Of a DNA stretch of 64,000 bases, positions 8,571-17,569 are shown one piece after another (the stretch's first letter is position 1; every line of letters begins with the position of its first letter). The notes beneath the pieces were generated by a model. That model was not told the origin of the DNA. It made no database searches and saw nothing but the letters and a program-made list of their open reading frames with translations. Location: positions 62,001 through 126,000 of the forward strand of contig NZ_BJLY01000004.1 of NCBI RefSeq assembly GCF_006538885.1, given 5' to 3'. The stretch is from Gluconobacter roseus NBRC 3990. GTDB lineage: Bacteria > Pseudomonadota > Alphaproteobacteria > Acetobacterales > Acetobacteraceae. Both the position numbers and the translations under genes were made by a program.

Positions 8571-9593
8571 ATGGCTGTAAAAATCGCGATCAACGGCTTC
8601 GGACGGATCGGACGGCTGGTGCTGCGTGGCATCATCGAGAGCGGACGGACGGATGTTGAGGTTGTCGCCATCAACGATCTGGGCTCGGTCGAGGCCAACG
8701 CACATCTGCTGGCCCATGACAGCGTCCACGGCCGTCTTCCGGGAACGGTCCGCGCCGAGGGCAACACCCTGATCATCGAAGCCAATGGCCGCACCTATGG
8801 TCCGATCAAGGTGTCTGCCGAGCGCAACCCGGCACAGGTTCCCTTCCAGGGCGTCGATGTGGCGATGGAATGCACGGGCCTGTTCACGTCCCGCGAGAAG
8901 GCGTCTGCCCTGCTGGAAGCCGGCGCCAAGCGCGTCCTGATTTCCGCTCCGGCCACGGACGTCGATGCGACGATCGTGTTTGGTGTGAACAACGACGTGC
9001 TGACGCCGGACATGAAGATCATCTCCAACGCGTCCTGCACCACGAACTGCCTCGCCCCTGTGGCGTCCGTTCTGGACAAGGCCTTCGGAATCGAATGTGG
9101 CTACATGGTCACGATCCATTCCTACACGGGCGACCAGCGCACGGTGGACACCCTGCACAAGGACCCGCGCCGCGCCCGCGCTGCGGCGCTCAACATGATC
9201 CCGACCTCCACGGGTGCCGCCAAGGCCGTGGGTCTGGTCCTGCCGCATCTGAAGGGCAAGCTGGACGGCACCGCCATCCGCGTTCCGACGCCAAACGTCT
9301 CGCTCGTCTCGCTGGATTTCGTGCCGCAGAACGCCCCGACCTCCGTCGAAGCCGTGAACGAGGCAGTCCGCGCAGCCGCTTCGGAAGGCCCGCTCAAGGG
9401 TATCCTGGCCTACAATACGGCGCCGCTGGTGAGCTCCGATTTCAACCATGACGTCGCGTCCTCCACGTTCGATGCCACCCAGACGGCTCTGGTCGATGGC
9501 GGCAAGCTGGTGCGCATCTGCGCCTGGTATGACAACGAGTGGGGCTTCTCCAACCGCATGGCCGACACGGCCGCCCTGTTCGGGAGTCTCTGA
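8571..9593 (+). CDS. gap: Glyceraldehyde-3-phosphate dehydrogenase
   Basis: A 340-residue enzyme of standard length that converts glyceraldehyde 3-phosphate, NAD and phosphate to 1,3-bisphosphoglycerate. The NAD-binding motif INGFGRIGR is at residues 6-14, the catalytic cysteine is in SNASCTTNC (about residue 155), and the C terminus has [14 protein letters not shown] 8571 gives the canonical N terminus; the longer frame back to 8517 adds non-homologous residues. The gene is followed 3 bp later by pgk, so the two are co-transcribed and supply the lower glycolytic steps that Gluconobacter uses after the pentose phosphate and Entner-Doudoroff routes. Confidence 0.97.
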   Translation: MAVKIAINGFGRIGRLVLRGIIESGRTDVEVVAINDLGSVEANAHLLAHDSVHGRLPGTVRAEGNTLIIEANGRTYGPIKVSAERNPAQVPFQGVDVAMECTGLFTSREKASALLEAGAKRVLISAPATDVDATIVFGVNNDVLTPDMKIISNASCTTNCLAPVASVLDKAFGIECGYMVTIHSYTGDQRTVDTLHKDPRRARAAALNMIPTSTGAAKAVGLVLPHLKGKLDGTAIRVPTPNVSLVSLDFVPQNAPTSVEAVNEAVRAAASEGPLKGILAYNTAPLVSSDFNHDVASSTFDATQTALVDGGKLVRICAWYDNEWGFSNRMADTAALFGSL

Positions 9594-9596
9594 GTG

Positions 9597-10811
9597 ATGG
9601 CCTTCCGCACCCTTGATGGTGTGGACGCACGCGGCAAGCGCGTGCTGGTCCGCGCCGACCTCAACGTTCCGATGCATGACGGCGTCATCACCGATGACAC
9701 CCGTCTGCAGCGGGTTGCCCCCACCATCCGCGAACTGGCCGACAAGGGCGCCCGCGTCGTGGTGTTCAGCCATTTCGACCGTCCCAAGGGCCAGGTCGTT
9801 CCGGCGCTGTCGCTACGTCCGATCGCGCTGAAGCTCGGCCAGATCCTCGGCCAGCCGGTCGGCTTCGTGGCCGAATGCGTCGGTCCGACCGTGGAAGCCG
9901 CTGTAGGCGCCATGGCGGACGGGGACATCATTGTTCTTGAGAACACGCGCTTTCATGCGGGTGAGGAGGCCAATGATCCGCAGTTCGCCAAGGCTCTGGC
10001 GCAGAACGGCGACATCTTCGTCAATGACGCGTTCTCGGCGGCGCACCGTGCCCATGCCTCCACCGAAGGCGTAGCGCGGGATCTGCCGTCCTTCGCCGGA
10101 CGTCTGATGCAGGCCGAGCTGAGCGCCCTGTCCGCCGCTCTGGAAAACCCGGAGCGGCCGGTCGGTGCGATCATCGGTGGTTCCAAGATCTCGACGAAGC
10201 TCGATCTGATCGGGAATGTCATCGAGAAGGTGGACACGCTGTTCATCACCGGCGCGATGGCCAACACGTTCCTTGCGGCTGAAGGCATGAATGTGGGCAA
10301 GTCCCTGCAGGAAGCCGACATGCACGAGACGGCGCGCAAGATCGCCCATCTCGCACAGGAAAAGGGCTGCGAGATCGTCCTGCCGGTTGATGCCGTCGTG
10401 GCGCGTGAGTTCAAGGCCAATGTCCCGACCGAGACCTGTCTGATTGGTGAAGTCCCGGACGACGCCATGATCCTCGATGCCGGTCCGCGCACGGTTGAGC
10501 TGATCCGGGACCGTCTGGACACGCTCAAGACGCTGGTTTGGAACGGCCCGCTCGGTGCGTTCGAGATCGCACCGTTCGACAGGGCGACCGTCGAGGTCGC
10601 GCAGTATGCCGCGCAGCTCACGGAAGAGGGCAAGCTCAAGACGATCGCCGGTGGTGGCGACACGGTCTCGGCCCTGCGTCATGCCGGGGTTGTGGACAAG
10701 ATGACCTATGTCTCCACGGCAGGCGGGGCTTTTCTCGAATGGCTGGAGGGCAAGATCCTTCCGGGGATCGAGGTGCTTCGCTCCGCGGGCCACGATCTGG
10801 GGCTCGAATAA
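9597..10811 (+). CDS. pgk: Phosphoglycerate kinase
   Basis: A 404-residue enzyme of normal size that transfers phosphate from 1,3-bisphosphoglycerate to ADP. Visible family blocks are [11 protein letters not shown] (about 16-26), FSHFDRPKG, the substrate region [24 protein letters not shown], and the nucleotide-binding [10 protein letters not shown] near the C terminus. The start is ATG 9597, with GTG 9594 just upstream as an alternative. It directly follows gap and ends in a strong terminator, so gap-pgk is a two-gene unit. Confidence 0.97.
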   Translation: MAFRTLDGVDARGKRVLVRADLNVPMHDGVITDDTRLQRVAPTIRELADKGARVVVFSHFDRPKGQVVPALSLRPIALKLGQILGQPVGFVAECVGPTVEAAVGAMADGDIIVLENTRFHAGEEANDPQFAKALAQNGDIFVNDAFSAAHRAHASTEGVARDLPSFAGRLMQAELSALSAALENPERPVGAIIGGSKISTKLDLIGNVIEKVDTLFITGAMANTFLAAEGMNVGKSLQEADMHETARKIAHLAQEKGCEIVLPVDAVVAREFKANVPTETCLIGEVPDDAMILDAGPRTVELIRDRLDTLKTLVWNGPLGAFEIAPFDRATVEVAQYAAQLTEEGKLKTIAGGGDTVSALRHAGVVDKMTYVSTAGGAFLEWLEGKILPGIEVLRSAGHDLGLE

Positions 10812-10814
10812 GAC

Positions 10815-10848
10815 AAAAGCCGGGAAGGGGCACCTTCCCGGCTTTTTT
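10815..10848 (+). terminator. Rho-independent terminator of gap-pgk
   Basis: An inverted repeat of about 14 bp (AAAAGCCGGGAAGG then CCTTCCCGGCTTTT around a GGCA loop) with a run of six T, beginning 4 bases after the pgk stop. Confidence 0.92.
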
Positions 10849-10871
10849 ATGCGCTTTGCAAGGGAAGGCGG

Positions 10872-11048
10872 ATGTTGAGGAAGTTCCTGTCAGGCTGTTG
10901 CCTGCTGTGCAGTCTTGCTGGCTGTCAGGCGTACAACCAGCCCCCGAAACCGCCTGCTCCACCTTCGACCGGAGATCCTATCCGCAGCGGACGTCCCGCT
11001 GGAATGCTGCTGTCTCCTCCAAGACATGGGAGCAGCATGTACTACTGA
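10872..11048 (+). CDS. Small proline-rich lipoprotein (58 aa)
   Basis: A short frame, ATG at 10872 to TGA at 11046, preceded by AGGGAAGG at good spacing. The product has a type II signal peptide (MLRKFLSGCCLLCSLAGC) with lipobox LAGC and the lipidated Cys at residue 18, then a 40-residue Pro/Ser/Gly-rich tail ending MYY. Lipobox, ribosome site and position just after a terminator make it credible despite its size. It would be anchored to the inner or outer membrane. Function is unknown. Confidence 0.65.
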   Translation: MLRKFLSGCCLLCSLAGCQAYNQPPKPPAPPSTGDPIRSGRPAGMLLSPPRHGSSMYY

Positions 11049-11064
11049 TCCGGTTGTGCGACGC

Positions 11065-12300
11065 TCAGTCGATTGCGCCGCGGGTTTCGATCTGTCCGCT
11101 CCGCCTGAGCACCAGCATCGCGAGAAGATAGACGAGCAGTCCGCACGCCGAGAGGATCGCCCCACCGAAGCCGAGTGAGCCATAGCCGAGCTGGTGGGCC
11201 AGCAGGACACTACCTAAAGAGGCCCCCAGCGCATTGGCGATGTTGAACGCGGAATGGTTCAGCGAGGCGGCCAGCGTTTGCGCATCGCCTGCAAAATCCA
11301 TCAGGCGGGTCTGAAGCGCGGGGCCAAGTGCGTTCACGAACGCTGGGACCAGAAAGACATCCACCATCAGCGCCGGACCGTTATGGAGCAGGATGGGAAA
11401 GGCCATCATGACCACGGCACTTCCTGCGAGCGCCAGAAGAGCCGCGATATCGAGGTTCCGGTCCACGATCCAGGCACCGATATTGGCCCCTGCGAGCATC
11501 CCAAAGCCCCAGATCACCATGAACAGCATGACCTGCCATTCCGGAACATGTGTGACGTTCTGAAGCACGCTGGTCAGATAGGTGTAGATTGCGAACATGC
11601 CGCCAAAGCCGATGGCCGCCGTCAGCAGGGTCAGCAGAACCTGCGTGTTGCCGATGGCGGTCACTTCCCGCAGGGGGGAGTTTTTGCGGTTGGGAGTGTC
11701 GGCCGGGATGTAGCGCCAGACGCCGAGAAACGTCACGAACCCGAGGATCCCGATAATCAGATAGGCCATCCGCCAGCCGAAATGGTTGGCGGCAAAGGTT
11801 GAGAAAGGCGCGCCGATCAGGGTTGAGATCGCAATACCCGACAGTACGCGCCCAACCGCCCAGCCACGTCTTGATCGTTCCACCATGGAAGCGGCGACCA
11901 GCGCTGAAATCCCGAACAGAGCGCCGTGGGGCAGGCCGGTGATGAAGCGTGCGACTTCGACCAGACCGGGTGTTGGCATGGCAATGCTGAGCAGGTTTCC
12001 GAAGCAGAACAGGATCAGCAGAAGCAGGAGCAGCTCCCGGCGTGACAGCCGCGCACCGAGGATGGTGATGAGCGGGGCGCCGATGACCACGCCGAGCGCA
12101 TAGGCCGTGATGGCATATCCGGCCTCGGCGGGAGACAGGCCCAGGGAATGGGCGAACTCCGGAAGCATGCCCATGATGGCGAACTCTCCTGTCCCTACGA
12201 CGAATGTGCCGAAGGTGAGGGTGAGGAGGGCGGCTGTCCGGCCGTGCGGCGCGGAAATCTGTATCGTGGCGTCTGGCGCGGTCATGGTGTCAGTCGTCAT
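11065..12300 (-). CDS. MFS efflux transporter (AraJ/YdhP-like)
   Basis: A 411-residue inner-membrane protein with about 12 helices. The first-helix block TFVVGTGEFAIMGMLPEF and the following AITAYALGVVIGAPL are typical of the DHA1 AraJ/YdhP/NepI exporter branch. The start at 12300 is preferred because longer in-frame starts overlap the upstream HbpS-like gene. It sits last in an iclR, hbpS-like, mfs series on the minus strand, so it probably exports a small metabolite under IclR control. The substrate is unknown. Confidence 0.85.
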   Translation of the reverse strand: MTTDTMTAPDATIQISAPHGRTAALLTLTFGTFVVGTGEFAIMGMLPEFAHSLGLSPAEAGYAITAYALGVVIGAPLITILGARLSRRELLLLLLILFCFGNLLSIAMPTPGLVEVARFITGLPHGALFGISALVAASMVERSRRGWAVGRVLSGIAISTLIGAPFSTFAANHFGWRMAYLIIGILGFVTFLGVWRYIPADTPNRKNSPLREVTAIGNTQVLLTLLTAAIGFGGMFAIYTYLTSVLQNVTHVPEWQVMLFMVIWGFGMLAGANIGAWIVDRNLDIAALLALAGSAVVMMAFPILLHNGPALMVDVFLVPAFVNALGPALQTRLMDFAGDAQTLAASLNHSAFNIANALGASLGSVLLAHQLGYGSLGFGGAILSACGLLVYLLAMLVLRRSGQIETRGAID

Positions 12301-12328
12301 GGGAGGGGACCATTGATGGGATGTCAGA

Positions 12329-12727
12329 TCAGGTGCTGAGTGCTGCGGCGCCAGCACGCGCTATGGCGATGTCTTCGTCCACGCTGGCGCCTGATACGCC
12401 AATGGCACCAAGGATGGAACCGTCTGCGGCTTTCAGCACCACGCCGCCGCCGAAGCTCGTAAGACCGCCATTGGTGTTTTCGAGCGTGTAGGCTTTACCG
12501 CCCGGACTGCCGACCTCGGCAAAATCGGCGCTGTCCATCTGGAAGAGGACGGAGGTGCGCGCTTTCTTGGTGGCGACCTCGATGGCGCCCAGAGGGGTTC
12601 CATCCATGCGGATCATGGCCATGGGCCAGGTGCCTGCATCAAGGATGGAGATGCAGACGGCGACATTCAGTCGTGCCGCCTCGGCATGGGCAGCGTCCAG
12701 CATGGTGGTGGCGATGGAAAGTTTCAT
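12329..12727 (-). CDS. HbpS/GlcG-family (heme-degrading/cobalamin-adjacent) protein
   Basis: A 132-residue protein matching the HbpS/GlcG/PduO-C fold: MDGTPLGAIEVATKKARTS in the middle, then PGGKAYTLENTNGG, and GAIGVSGASVDEDIAIA at the end. Members bind heme or small acids; the precise role is often unknown. ATG 12727 is chosen because the longer frame overlaps the upstream iclR coding end. It lies 28 bp before the MFS gene and 79 bp after iclR, consistent with one operon. Confidence 0.82.
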   Translation of the reverse strand: MKLSIATTMLDAAHAEAARLNVAVCISILDAGTWPMAMIRMDGTPLGAIEVATKKARTSVLFQMDSADFAEVGSPGGKAYTLENTNGGLTSFGGGVVLKAADGSILGAIGVSGASVDEDIAIARAGAAALST

Positions 12728-12806
12728 GGTCTCGGCCTGTTTCGCGGAGGAAATGGCGGAGACTATCGGTGTCGTCAGAGGATGAAATTGGCAAATTCGT
12801 GAAAAA

Positions 12807-13547
12807 TCAATTTGTCCAGCATTGTTGAACCTGCGCTTTCTCAACCTGCTTCATCATCATCCAGCTCAGATGGATCAGGCGATGACGCGGAAGGGTTTCG
12901 GCCGGTCCGCTGACACAGATGCTGGCACGGACTTCGCCATTCTCGCGCCAGGGAATGGCAACGGCGTTCCAGCCGGGACGGAATGTCTCAAGGTCGAGGG
13001 AGTATCCCTTGATCCTGACATCCTCGATGCGGTTGAGACTGTCTCCGTCGAGGGCATGGGTGCGGGTGCTGAGAACGCGTCTGCCCAGACCGGGCACGAA
13101 GGCGAGAAAGACCAGCCCCACGGCCGAGCCTTCCAGCGTCTCACGCTCCTGCATCAGTGTAGCGGCCATGTCGGGGTCATGGGGATTGAGAATGTCGAGA
13201 TAGGTGACCTTATCGCCGCTTGGCACGCCGAGAAACACCGTCGCACCGCTGTCTTTCGCAATGGCTTCAAGGGCGGGACGCGTCCGCGTGCGCAGGACGT
13301 GATCGTCCCCGGCAATGCGGGAGAGGTTCAGGACACGGCCCCCCAGATGGTAGCGCATGTCTCCCGGCCGCCGCTGGACGTAACCGAGCTGCGTGAGCGT
13401 CTGGAGGATGTTGTGGGCCGTGGTTTTGCCGATACCTGAAATTGCCGCGATTTCCTGAAGCCGTGCCCCACCCCCTTCCTGCGCGATGATCTCAAGGATC
13501 GCGGCGGAACGTTCGATGGACTGGATCATGCGCGGGGCTCTGGTCAT
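12807..13547 (-). CDS. IclR-family transcriptional regulator
   Basis: A 246-residue regulator. The N-terminal winged helix (about 7-70) includes IQSIERSAAILEIIAQ and GIGKTTAHNILQTL; the C-terminal IclR effector domain (about 80-240) includes SGATVFLGVPSGDKVTYLD and the RENGEVRASICVSGP motif. ATG 13547 is preceded by a purine-rich GAAAGAA. It is divergent from an SDR gene (start 13716) and upstream of the HbpS-like and MFS genes, which are the likely targets. IclR proteins typically sense aromatic or small organic acids; the effector is not known here. Confidence 0.88.
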   Translation of the reverse strand: MTRAPRMIQSIERSAAILEIIAQEGGGARLQEIAAISGIGKTTAHNILQTLTQLGYVQRRPGDMRYHLGGRVLNLSRIAGDDHVLRTRTRPALEAIAKDSGATVFLGVPSGDKVTYLDILNPHDPDMAATLMQERETLEGSAVGLVFLAFVPGLGRRVLSTRTHALDGDSLNRIEDVRIKGYSLDLETFRPGWNAVAIPWRENGEVRASICVSGPAETLPRHRLIHLSWMMMKQVEKAQVQQCWTN

Positions 13548-13715
13548 GGATTTCTTTCGGTCTGGCAGGCCTGAGTTCACCATAGATGAATATCTGGACA
13601 TTCCCCGGTCAAGAACCCTGACGGCACAGAACCCGGCCAGCGTGAAGCGCCTTGTAGTGGCGTAAGCAGGAAGACGCAGCATCGTTTTCCTGTCCGATGC
13701 AACAGACAGGGGAGC

Positions 13716-14483
13716 ATGTCAGTGAAGGATTTTGCAGGCAAAACCGTAATCGTCACCGGAGCCGCTTCGGGCTTTGGCAAGGTCACGGCGACACGGTTTC
13801 ATGAAAAAGGCGCCAGTGTTGTTATGGTGGACAAGGATGCGGAGACACTGAAGTCAGTTGCGGAGCAGTTCGCCGACAATGCTCTTGCCATCACATGCGA
13901 CGTGTCCGATCCGGAGGCGGTCGAGAAGATGTTCAGCCGTGCCATCGGGCATTTCGGGCAGCTTGATGTGCTGGTTAACAATGCAGGCATCGCCGTTCCC
14001 GGACAGCCGGACGAGATCGACAATGCTACCTGGAGTCGGGTCATCGGCACCGATCTGAGCAGCATTTTCTACTGTTCGCGGACAGCCATTCCGCATCTGA
14101 AGAAGACGAAGGGCAATATCATCAATGTGGCTTCGATTTCCGGTATGGGTGCAGACTGGAATTTCCCGGCCTATAACGCAGCCAAGGGCGGTGCGGTCAA
14201 TCTGACGCGCTCTCTGGCGCTGGATCTGGGAAAGTATGGAATCCGCGTCAATGCGGTCAATCCGGGACTGTGCCGCACGGCCATGGGCAAGGCGCTGGTC
14301 GAGGATTCGGAAAAGGCGAAGCGTTTTATTGAGCGCACGGCGCTGGGCCGGCTGGGTGAGCCCGAGGATGTAGCGCCGGTAATCGTGTTCCTGGCAAGTC
14401 CGGAGGCCGGATTTGTCACGGGTGCGACGGTCGCCGTGGATGGTGGCACCTCAGCCTCCAACGGTCAGCCGCCGATGTCCTGA
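13716..14483 (+). CDS. Short-chain dehydrogenase/reductase
   Basis: A 255-residue classical SDR. The cofactor motif TGAASGFG is at 14-21, an acidic residue (VDKD, about 38-41) after strand 2 suggests NAD(H) preference, NNAG is at 88-91, and the catalytic set is S140, Y153 and K157 (YNAAK). The C terminus has GFVTGATVAVDGGTS. Gluconobacter uses many such enzymes for polyol and keto-sugar interconversion, but the substrate is not readable. GGGGAG lies just before the start. It is divergent from the IclR regulator and ends in a terminator shared with rpoH. Confidence 0.9.
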   Translation: MSVKDFAGKTVIVTGAASGFGKVTATRFHEKGASVVMVDKDAETLKSVAEQFADNALAITCDVSDPEAVEKMFSRAIGHFGQLDVLVNNAGIAVPGQPDEIDNATWSRVIGTDLSSIFYCSRTAIPHLKKTKGNIINVASISGMGADWNFPAYNAAKGGAVNLTRSLALDLGKYGIRVNAVNPGLCRTAMGKALVEDSEKAKRFIERTALGRLGEPEDVAPVIVFLASPEAGFVTGATVAVDGGTSASNGQPPMS

Positions 14484-14490
14484 CATGAAA

Positions 14491-14521
14491 AACCCCGCTG
14501 AAGCAGAACTTCAGCGGGGTT
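14491..14521. terminator. Bidirectional terminator between SDR gene and rpoH
   Basis: A perfect 13-bp stem, AACCCCGCTGAAG and CTTCAGCGGGGTT around a CAGAA loop, lies between two convergent stop codons. A-runs flank it upstream (GAAAAA), which gives a U-tract for the minus-strand rpoH transcript; the plus-strand tail is weaker. Confidence 0.85.
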
Positions 14522-14540
14522 CTCCGGGAGCGGTATCAGT

Positions 14541-15434
14541 TCAGGCCTGAAGACCGTTTTCGCGGCGACGATGTTCCACTTCAGCGGCCATGGCCTTCTG
14601 AAGCTTCTCCATCGCACGGGCCTCGATCTGGCGGATACGCTCACGCGAGACATGATAGTGATGGGAAAGCTCTTCCAGCGTGGAAGGCTCTTCCTTCAGG
14701 CGACGCTCGCTCAGGATGTGACGCTCACGCTCGTTTAGCGTCATCAGGGCCTGATCCAGCAGAGCCTTGCGACCCGTGAACTCTTCGGATGCGGCGTATG
14801 TCTGCTCCTGGTTCTCGTGATCATCCACGAGCCAGTCCTGCCACTCGCCTTCACCGTCGATGCGCAGCGGCGCATTGAGGCTGTGGTCGGGTGCAGCCAG
14901 ACGCTGGTTCATCGAGACCACGTCCTGCTCCGGCACGCCGAGCGTCGTGGCAATGGAATTGACCTGCTCGGGTTTCAGATCACCGTCATCAATGGCCTGC
15001 ATCTGCCCCTTGAGGCGACGCAGGTTGAAGAACAGCTTCTTCTGCGCGGCGGTCGTGCCCATCTTCACCAGCGACCAGCTGTGCAGGATGTATTCCTGCA
15101 TGGCGGCGCGGATCCACCACATGGCATAGGTGGCGAGACGGAAGCCACGCTCCGGATCAAACCGGCGCACGGCCTGCATCATGCCGATGTTGCCTTCGCT
15201 GATGAGTTCGTTCACCGGCAGGCCATAGCCACGGTAGCCCATGGCAATCTTGGCCACGAGACGCAGATGGGAGGTGACGAGGCGATGGGCCGCGCTCGTG
15301 TCTTCGTCCTTGCGCCAGCGCCGGGAGAGATCAAGCTCTTCCTGCGGCGTCAGCAGCGGGAACTTGCGGATTTCCTGAAGGTAGCGGGTGAGATTGTTCT
15401 CGGGACCCACTGAAATGACGGCTGGGGATGCCAT
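14541..15434 (-). CDS. rpoH: RNA polymerase heat-shock sigma factor (sigma-32)
   Basis: A 297-residue sigma-70-family protein. The RpoH box QKKLFFNLR at residues 131-139 identifies it as sigma-32. Region 2 (about 50-120) carries GNIGMMQAVRRFDPERGFRLATYAMWWIRAA, and region 4 ends with HVSRERIRQIEARAMEKL. It directs transcription of chaperone and protease genes. ATG 15434 is preceded by AAAGGAG. A consensus-like promoter lies about 200 bp upstream, leaving a long leader that may matter for translational control. The adjacent RluA-family gene is typical of alphaproteobacteria. Confidence 0.95.
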   Translation of the reverse strand: MASPAVISVGPENNLTRYLQEIRKFPLLTPQEELDLSRRWRKDEDTSAAHRLVTSHLRLVAKIAMGYRGYGLPVNELISEGNIGMMQAVRRFDPERGFRLATYAMWWIRAAMQEYILHSWSLVKMGTTAAQKKLFFNLRRLKGQMQAIDDGDLKPEQVNSIATTLGVPEQDVVSMNQRLAAPDHSLNAPLRIDGEGEWQDWLVDDHENQEQTYAASEEFTGRKALLDQALMTLNERERHILSERRLKEEPSTLEELSHHYHVSRERIRQIEARAMEKLQKAMAAEVEHRRRENGLQA

Positions 15435-15635
15435 GATCTTCGACTCCTTTCGCCCGGGGCTTAACCCGCATCCGGATGAGATGGAGACTCATACGGACCG
15501 GCGACGGGATAGTTCCGTCTGACCCAGGTGACGCATTGGGAAGGACTTTCACGTCCCCGACCGTCAGCCCCCGGACTGGGCGACCTCTGGTGGTACGATC
15601 CATTCCGGCGGCGCGTCAGCTCGTCGGATGAGCTG

Positions 15636-15664
15636 TTTATGACAGGCTCAGCCAAAAAAGTCAA
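15636..15664 (-). promoter_or_regulatory. Sigma-70-type promoter upstream of rpoH
   Basis: Read on the minus strand, TTGACT (15664-15659), a 17-bp spacer and CATAAA (15641-15636) resemble a housekeeping promoter. A transcript from here would carry a leader of about 195 nt before rpoH. The leader contains short inverted repeats such as CAGCTC-N7-GAGCTG. Confidence 0.55.
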
Positions 15665-15678
15665 TGGCCTTTGAAGGT

Positions 15679-16647
15679 TTAGCCGATCAGTCGCTTTTTC
15701 AAGGTCTGGAAGTCTTCAGGAGGCGCAGTTTCGAAAGAAAGCTGCTTTTTCGTCCGCGGATGGATAAATCCGAGTCGGGTCGCATGGAGCGCCTGACGGG
15801 GGAAATCAAGGGCCGCTTCCTTTGCATCCTGCGACAGACCGCGCGCTGCTGCGGGAATCCGGCGCAGATAGACCGGGTCTCCGAGCAGGGGATGGCCTGC
15901 ATTTGAAAGGTGAACACGGATCTGATGGGTCCGTCCAGTGGCGAGGCGACATTCGATCAGGGAGACGGCGGCCTGAAAGGGTTCGATCAGTTTGAATCGT
16001 GTCAGGGCCACCTTGCCCCCACTTCCCACGACCGCCATGCGTTTGCGGTCCCGCTTGTCGCGGCCGATATTGCCGTCGAACTCGCCCTCGGCGGGAAGTA
16101 ATCCCCAGGCGAGCGCCAGATAGGCGCGGTCGATGTCACGGGCGGCAAAGGCGTCTGACAGCGCGTTATGGACCATTGCCGTTTTGGCCACGACCATCAG
16201 GCCGGACGTGTCCTTGTCCAGACGATGCACGATTCCCGGACGCTTCTCGCCGCCAATGCCCTCGAATCCTTCCCCGCAATGCCCAAGCAGAGCATTGACC
16301 AGCGTGCCGGTCTCGTTCCCCGGCGCAGGATGGGTGACGAGCCCGGCCTGCTTGTCGAGCACAATCAGGTCGTCGTCCTCGTAGAGGATGTTGAGCGGGA
16401 TCTGCTCGGCGACCGGACGGGCAGGGGTGGGGGCGGGGAAGGTCAGCACCATTTCCATGCCGTCGCGCAGCGTTTCCGCTGGCTCGCAGACCGTCTTTCC
16501 ATTGACGGAAAGATTGCCGCTTTCAATCAGGGCCTTGACCCGGGAGCGGGAAACCGTGCCGATGGCGTCCGCCAGCGCCCGGTCGGCCCTCTGGCCAGCC
16601 GTGGACGCATCGACAACAAGACGGAATGGGGAAACAGGATCAGACAT
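15679..16647 (-). CDS. rluD: RluA/RluD-family 23S rRNA pseudouridine synthase
   Basis: A 322-residue protein. An N-terminal S4 RNA-binding domain (about 15-75) precedes the catalytic domain with HRLDKDTSGLM (141-151), where D144 is the catalytic aspartate, and with the R-T-HQIRVHL block. RluD modifies helix 69 of 23S rRNA; RluA or RluC specificity cannot be excluded, though the S4 domain and length favour RluD. Its start codon overlaps that of the divergent DUF6476-like gene within a single CATG. The gene lies upstream of the rpoH promoter. Confidence 0.9.
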   Translation of the reverse strand: MSDPVSPFRLVVDASTAGQRADRALADAIGTVSRSRVKALIESGNLSVNGKTVCEPAETLRDGMEMVLTFPAPTPARPVAEQIPLNILYEDDDLIVLDKQAGLVTHPAPGNETGTLVNALLGHCGEGFEGIGGEKRPGIVHRLDKDTSGLMVVAKTAMVHNALSDAFAARDIDRAYLALAWGLLPAEGEFDGNIGRDKRDRKRMAVVGSGGKVALTRFKLIEPFQAAVSLIECRLATGRTHQIRVHLSNAGHPLLGDPVYLRRIPAAARGLSQDAKEAALDFPRQALHATRLGFIHPRTKKQLSFETAPPEDFQTLKKRLIG

Positions 16648-17029
16648 GACACAGGGTGTAGCCGAGGAAATGGCGAACAGCGAGTCGCAGACGCCAAAAG
16701 CGCTTCTGGCCGCCGTAATTTTGATGGGCGTGCTGATTATCGCGGCTGTCTTCGGACTGATCGGCGTGATTGCCTACCGTTTTCTGCATCCCCGTCCAAG
16801 CGTCACGGCCACCGTGCCGCTGGCTGACGGCGGCTTTTCACGTCTGGCGCTTCCGCTGGGTGCAGGCGAGCACATCACGGCAGTCACATCCCGTCCGGAT
16901 GGTCTGATGGCGGTGACGCTGAGCGGGGCGGGAAGTGACCGTGTCCTGCTATGGAATCCGGAAGCCGGCAAGATTGCCGCCGAACTCGATTTCGGAACGC
17001 CCGCGCCGTCTGCGTCCCCGTCTCCCTGA
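16646..17029 (+). CDS. Small single-pass membrane protein, DUF6476-like
   Basis: A 127-residue protein with one long hydrophobic helix (about 20-47: AAVILMGVLIIAAVFGLIGVIAYRFL), then a small extracytoplasmic domain rich in beta strands and a Ser/Pro tail. In other alphaproteobacteria a DUF6476 protein of this shape sits beside the RluA-family gene and rpoH, which is the main reason for the call (from memory). ATG 16646 has AGGA 8 bases upstream and shares the CATG with the divergent rluD start. Function is unknown. Confidence 0.6.
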   Translation: MTQGVAEEMANSESQTPKALLAAVILMGVLIIAAVFGLIGVIAYRFLHPRPSVTATVPLADGGFSRLALPLGAGEHITAVTSRPDGLMAVTLSGAGSDRVLLWNPEAGKIAAELDFGTPAPSASPSP

Positions 17030-17084
17030 ACCGTGAGCCCTGCTGCCGCGTTAAGGCAGAAGGATTTATGAAGGATCAGGGATT

Positions 17085-17561
17085 ATGGGACGTCTGATTG
17101 ATGCGGTCGTGGCGGCCGGTACGGTGTTCGGAGTTCAGTACGCAGCCAGGGAAATCAGCCCGGCTGATGATAAAGCGACCCGCCGCTGGTACGAACATCT
17201 GAACAAGCCGCATTTCAATCCGCCTGGGCCGGCCTATGCCGTAATCTGGACGGTGCTCGACGGGCTGCTGGCCTGGTCTGGTTACCGGCTGCTGCGGGCC
17301 GAGAAGTCCTGTTGCCGGACAGCGGCGCTTGTTCTGTGGGCACTGTGTGTTGCGGGCGTAGCGGGCTTCCCGTTCTTCGTGTTCCGCAAGCGTCAGCTTG
17401 GGACCGGTCTTGCGATCTGCATTGGCCTGATCATGACGTCCGGTGCCTCGATCTGCACGGCACATAAGGTGGACTGCAAGGCGGCCTCAATGCAGGTGCC
17501 GTTCTTTGTCTGGCTGATTTTTGCAACCTGCATCCATGAACAGATCTGGCGCAGGAACTGA
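17085..17561 (+). CDS. TspO/MBR-family (tryptophan-rich sensory) membrane protein
   Basis: A 158-residue protein with the TspO motif WYEHLNKPHFNPPGPAYAVIW (about 28-48), followed by four more hydrophobic helices; TspO has five. Members bind porphyrins and cholesterol-like ligands and are linked to oxygen, light or stress signalling in alphaproteobacteria. The C-terminal half has five cysteines, somewhat unusual. It is tail-to-tail with an ArsR gene, 8 bp apart. Confidence 0.85.
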   Translation: MGRLIDAVVAAGTVFGVQYAAREISPADDKATRRWYEHLNKPHFNPPGPAYAVIWTVLDGLLAWSGYRLLRAEKSCCRTAALVLWALCVAGVAGFPFFVFRKRQLGTGLAICIGLIMTSGASICTAHKVDCKAASMQVPFFVWLIFATCIHEQIWRRN

Positions 17562-17569
17562 AACCTGTC

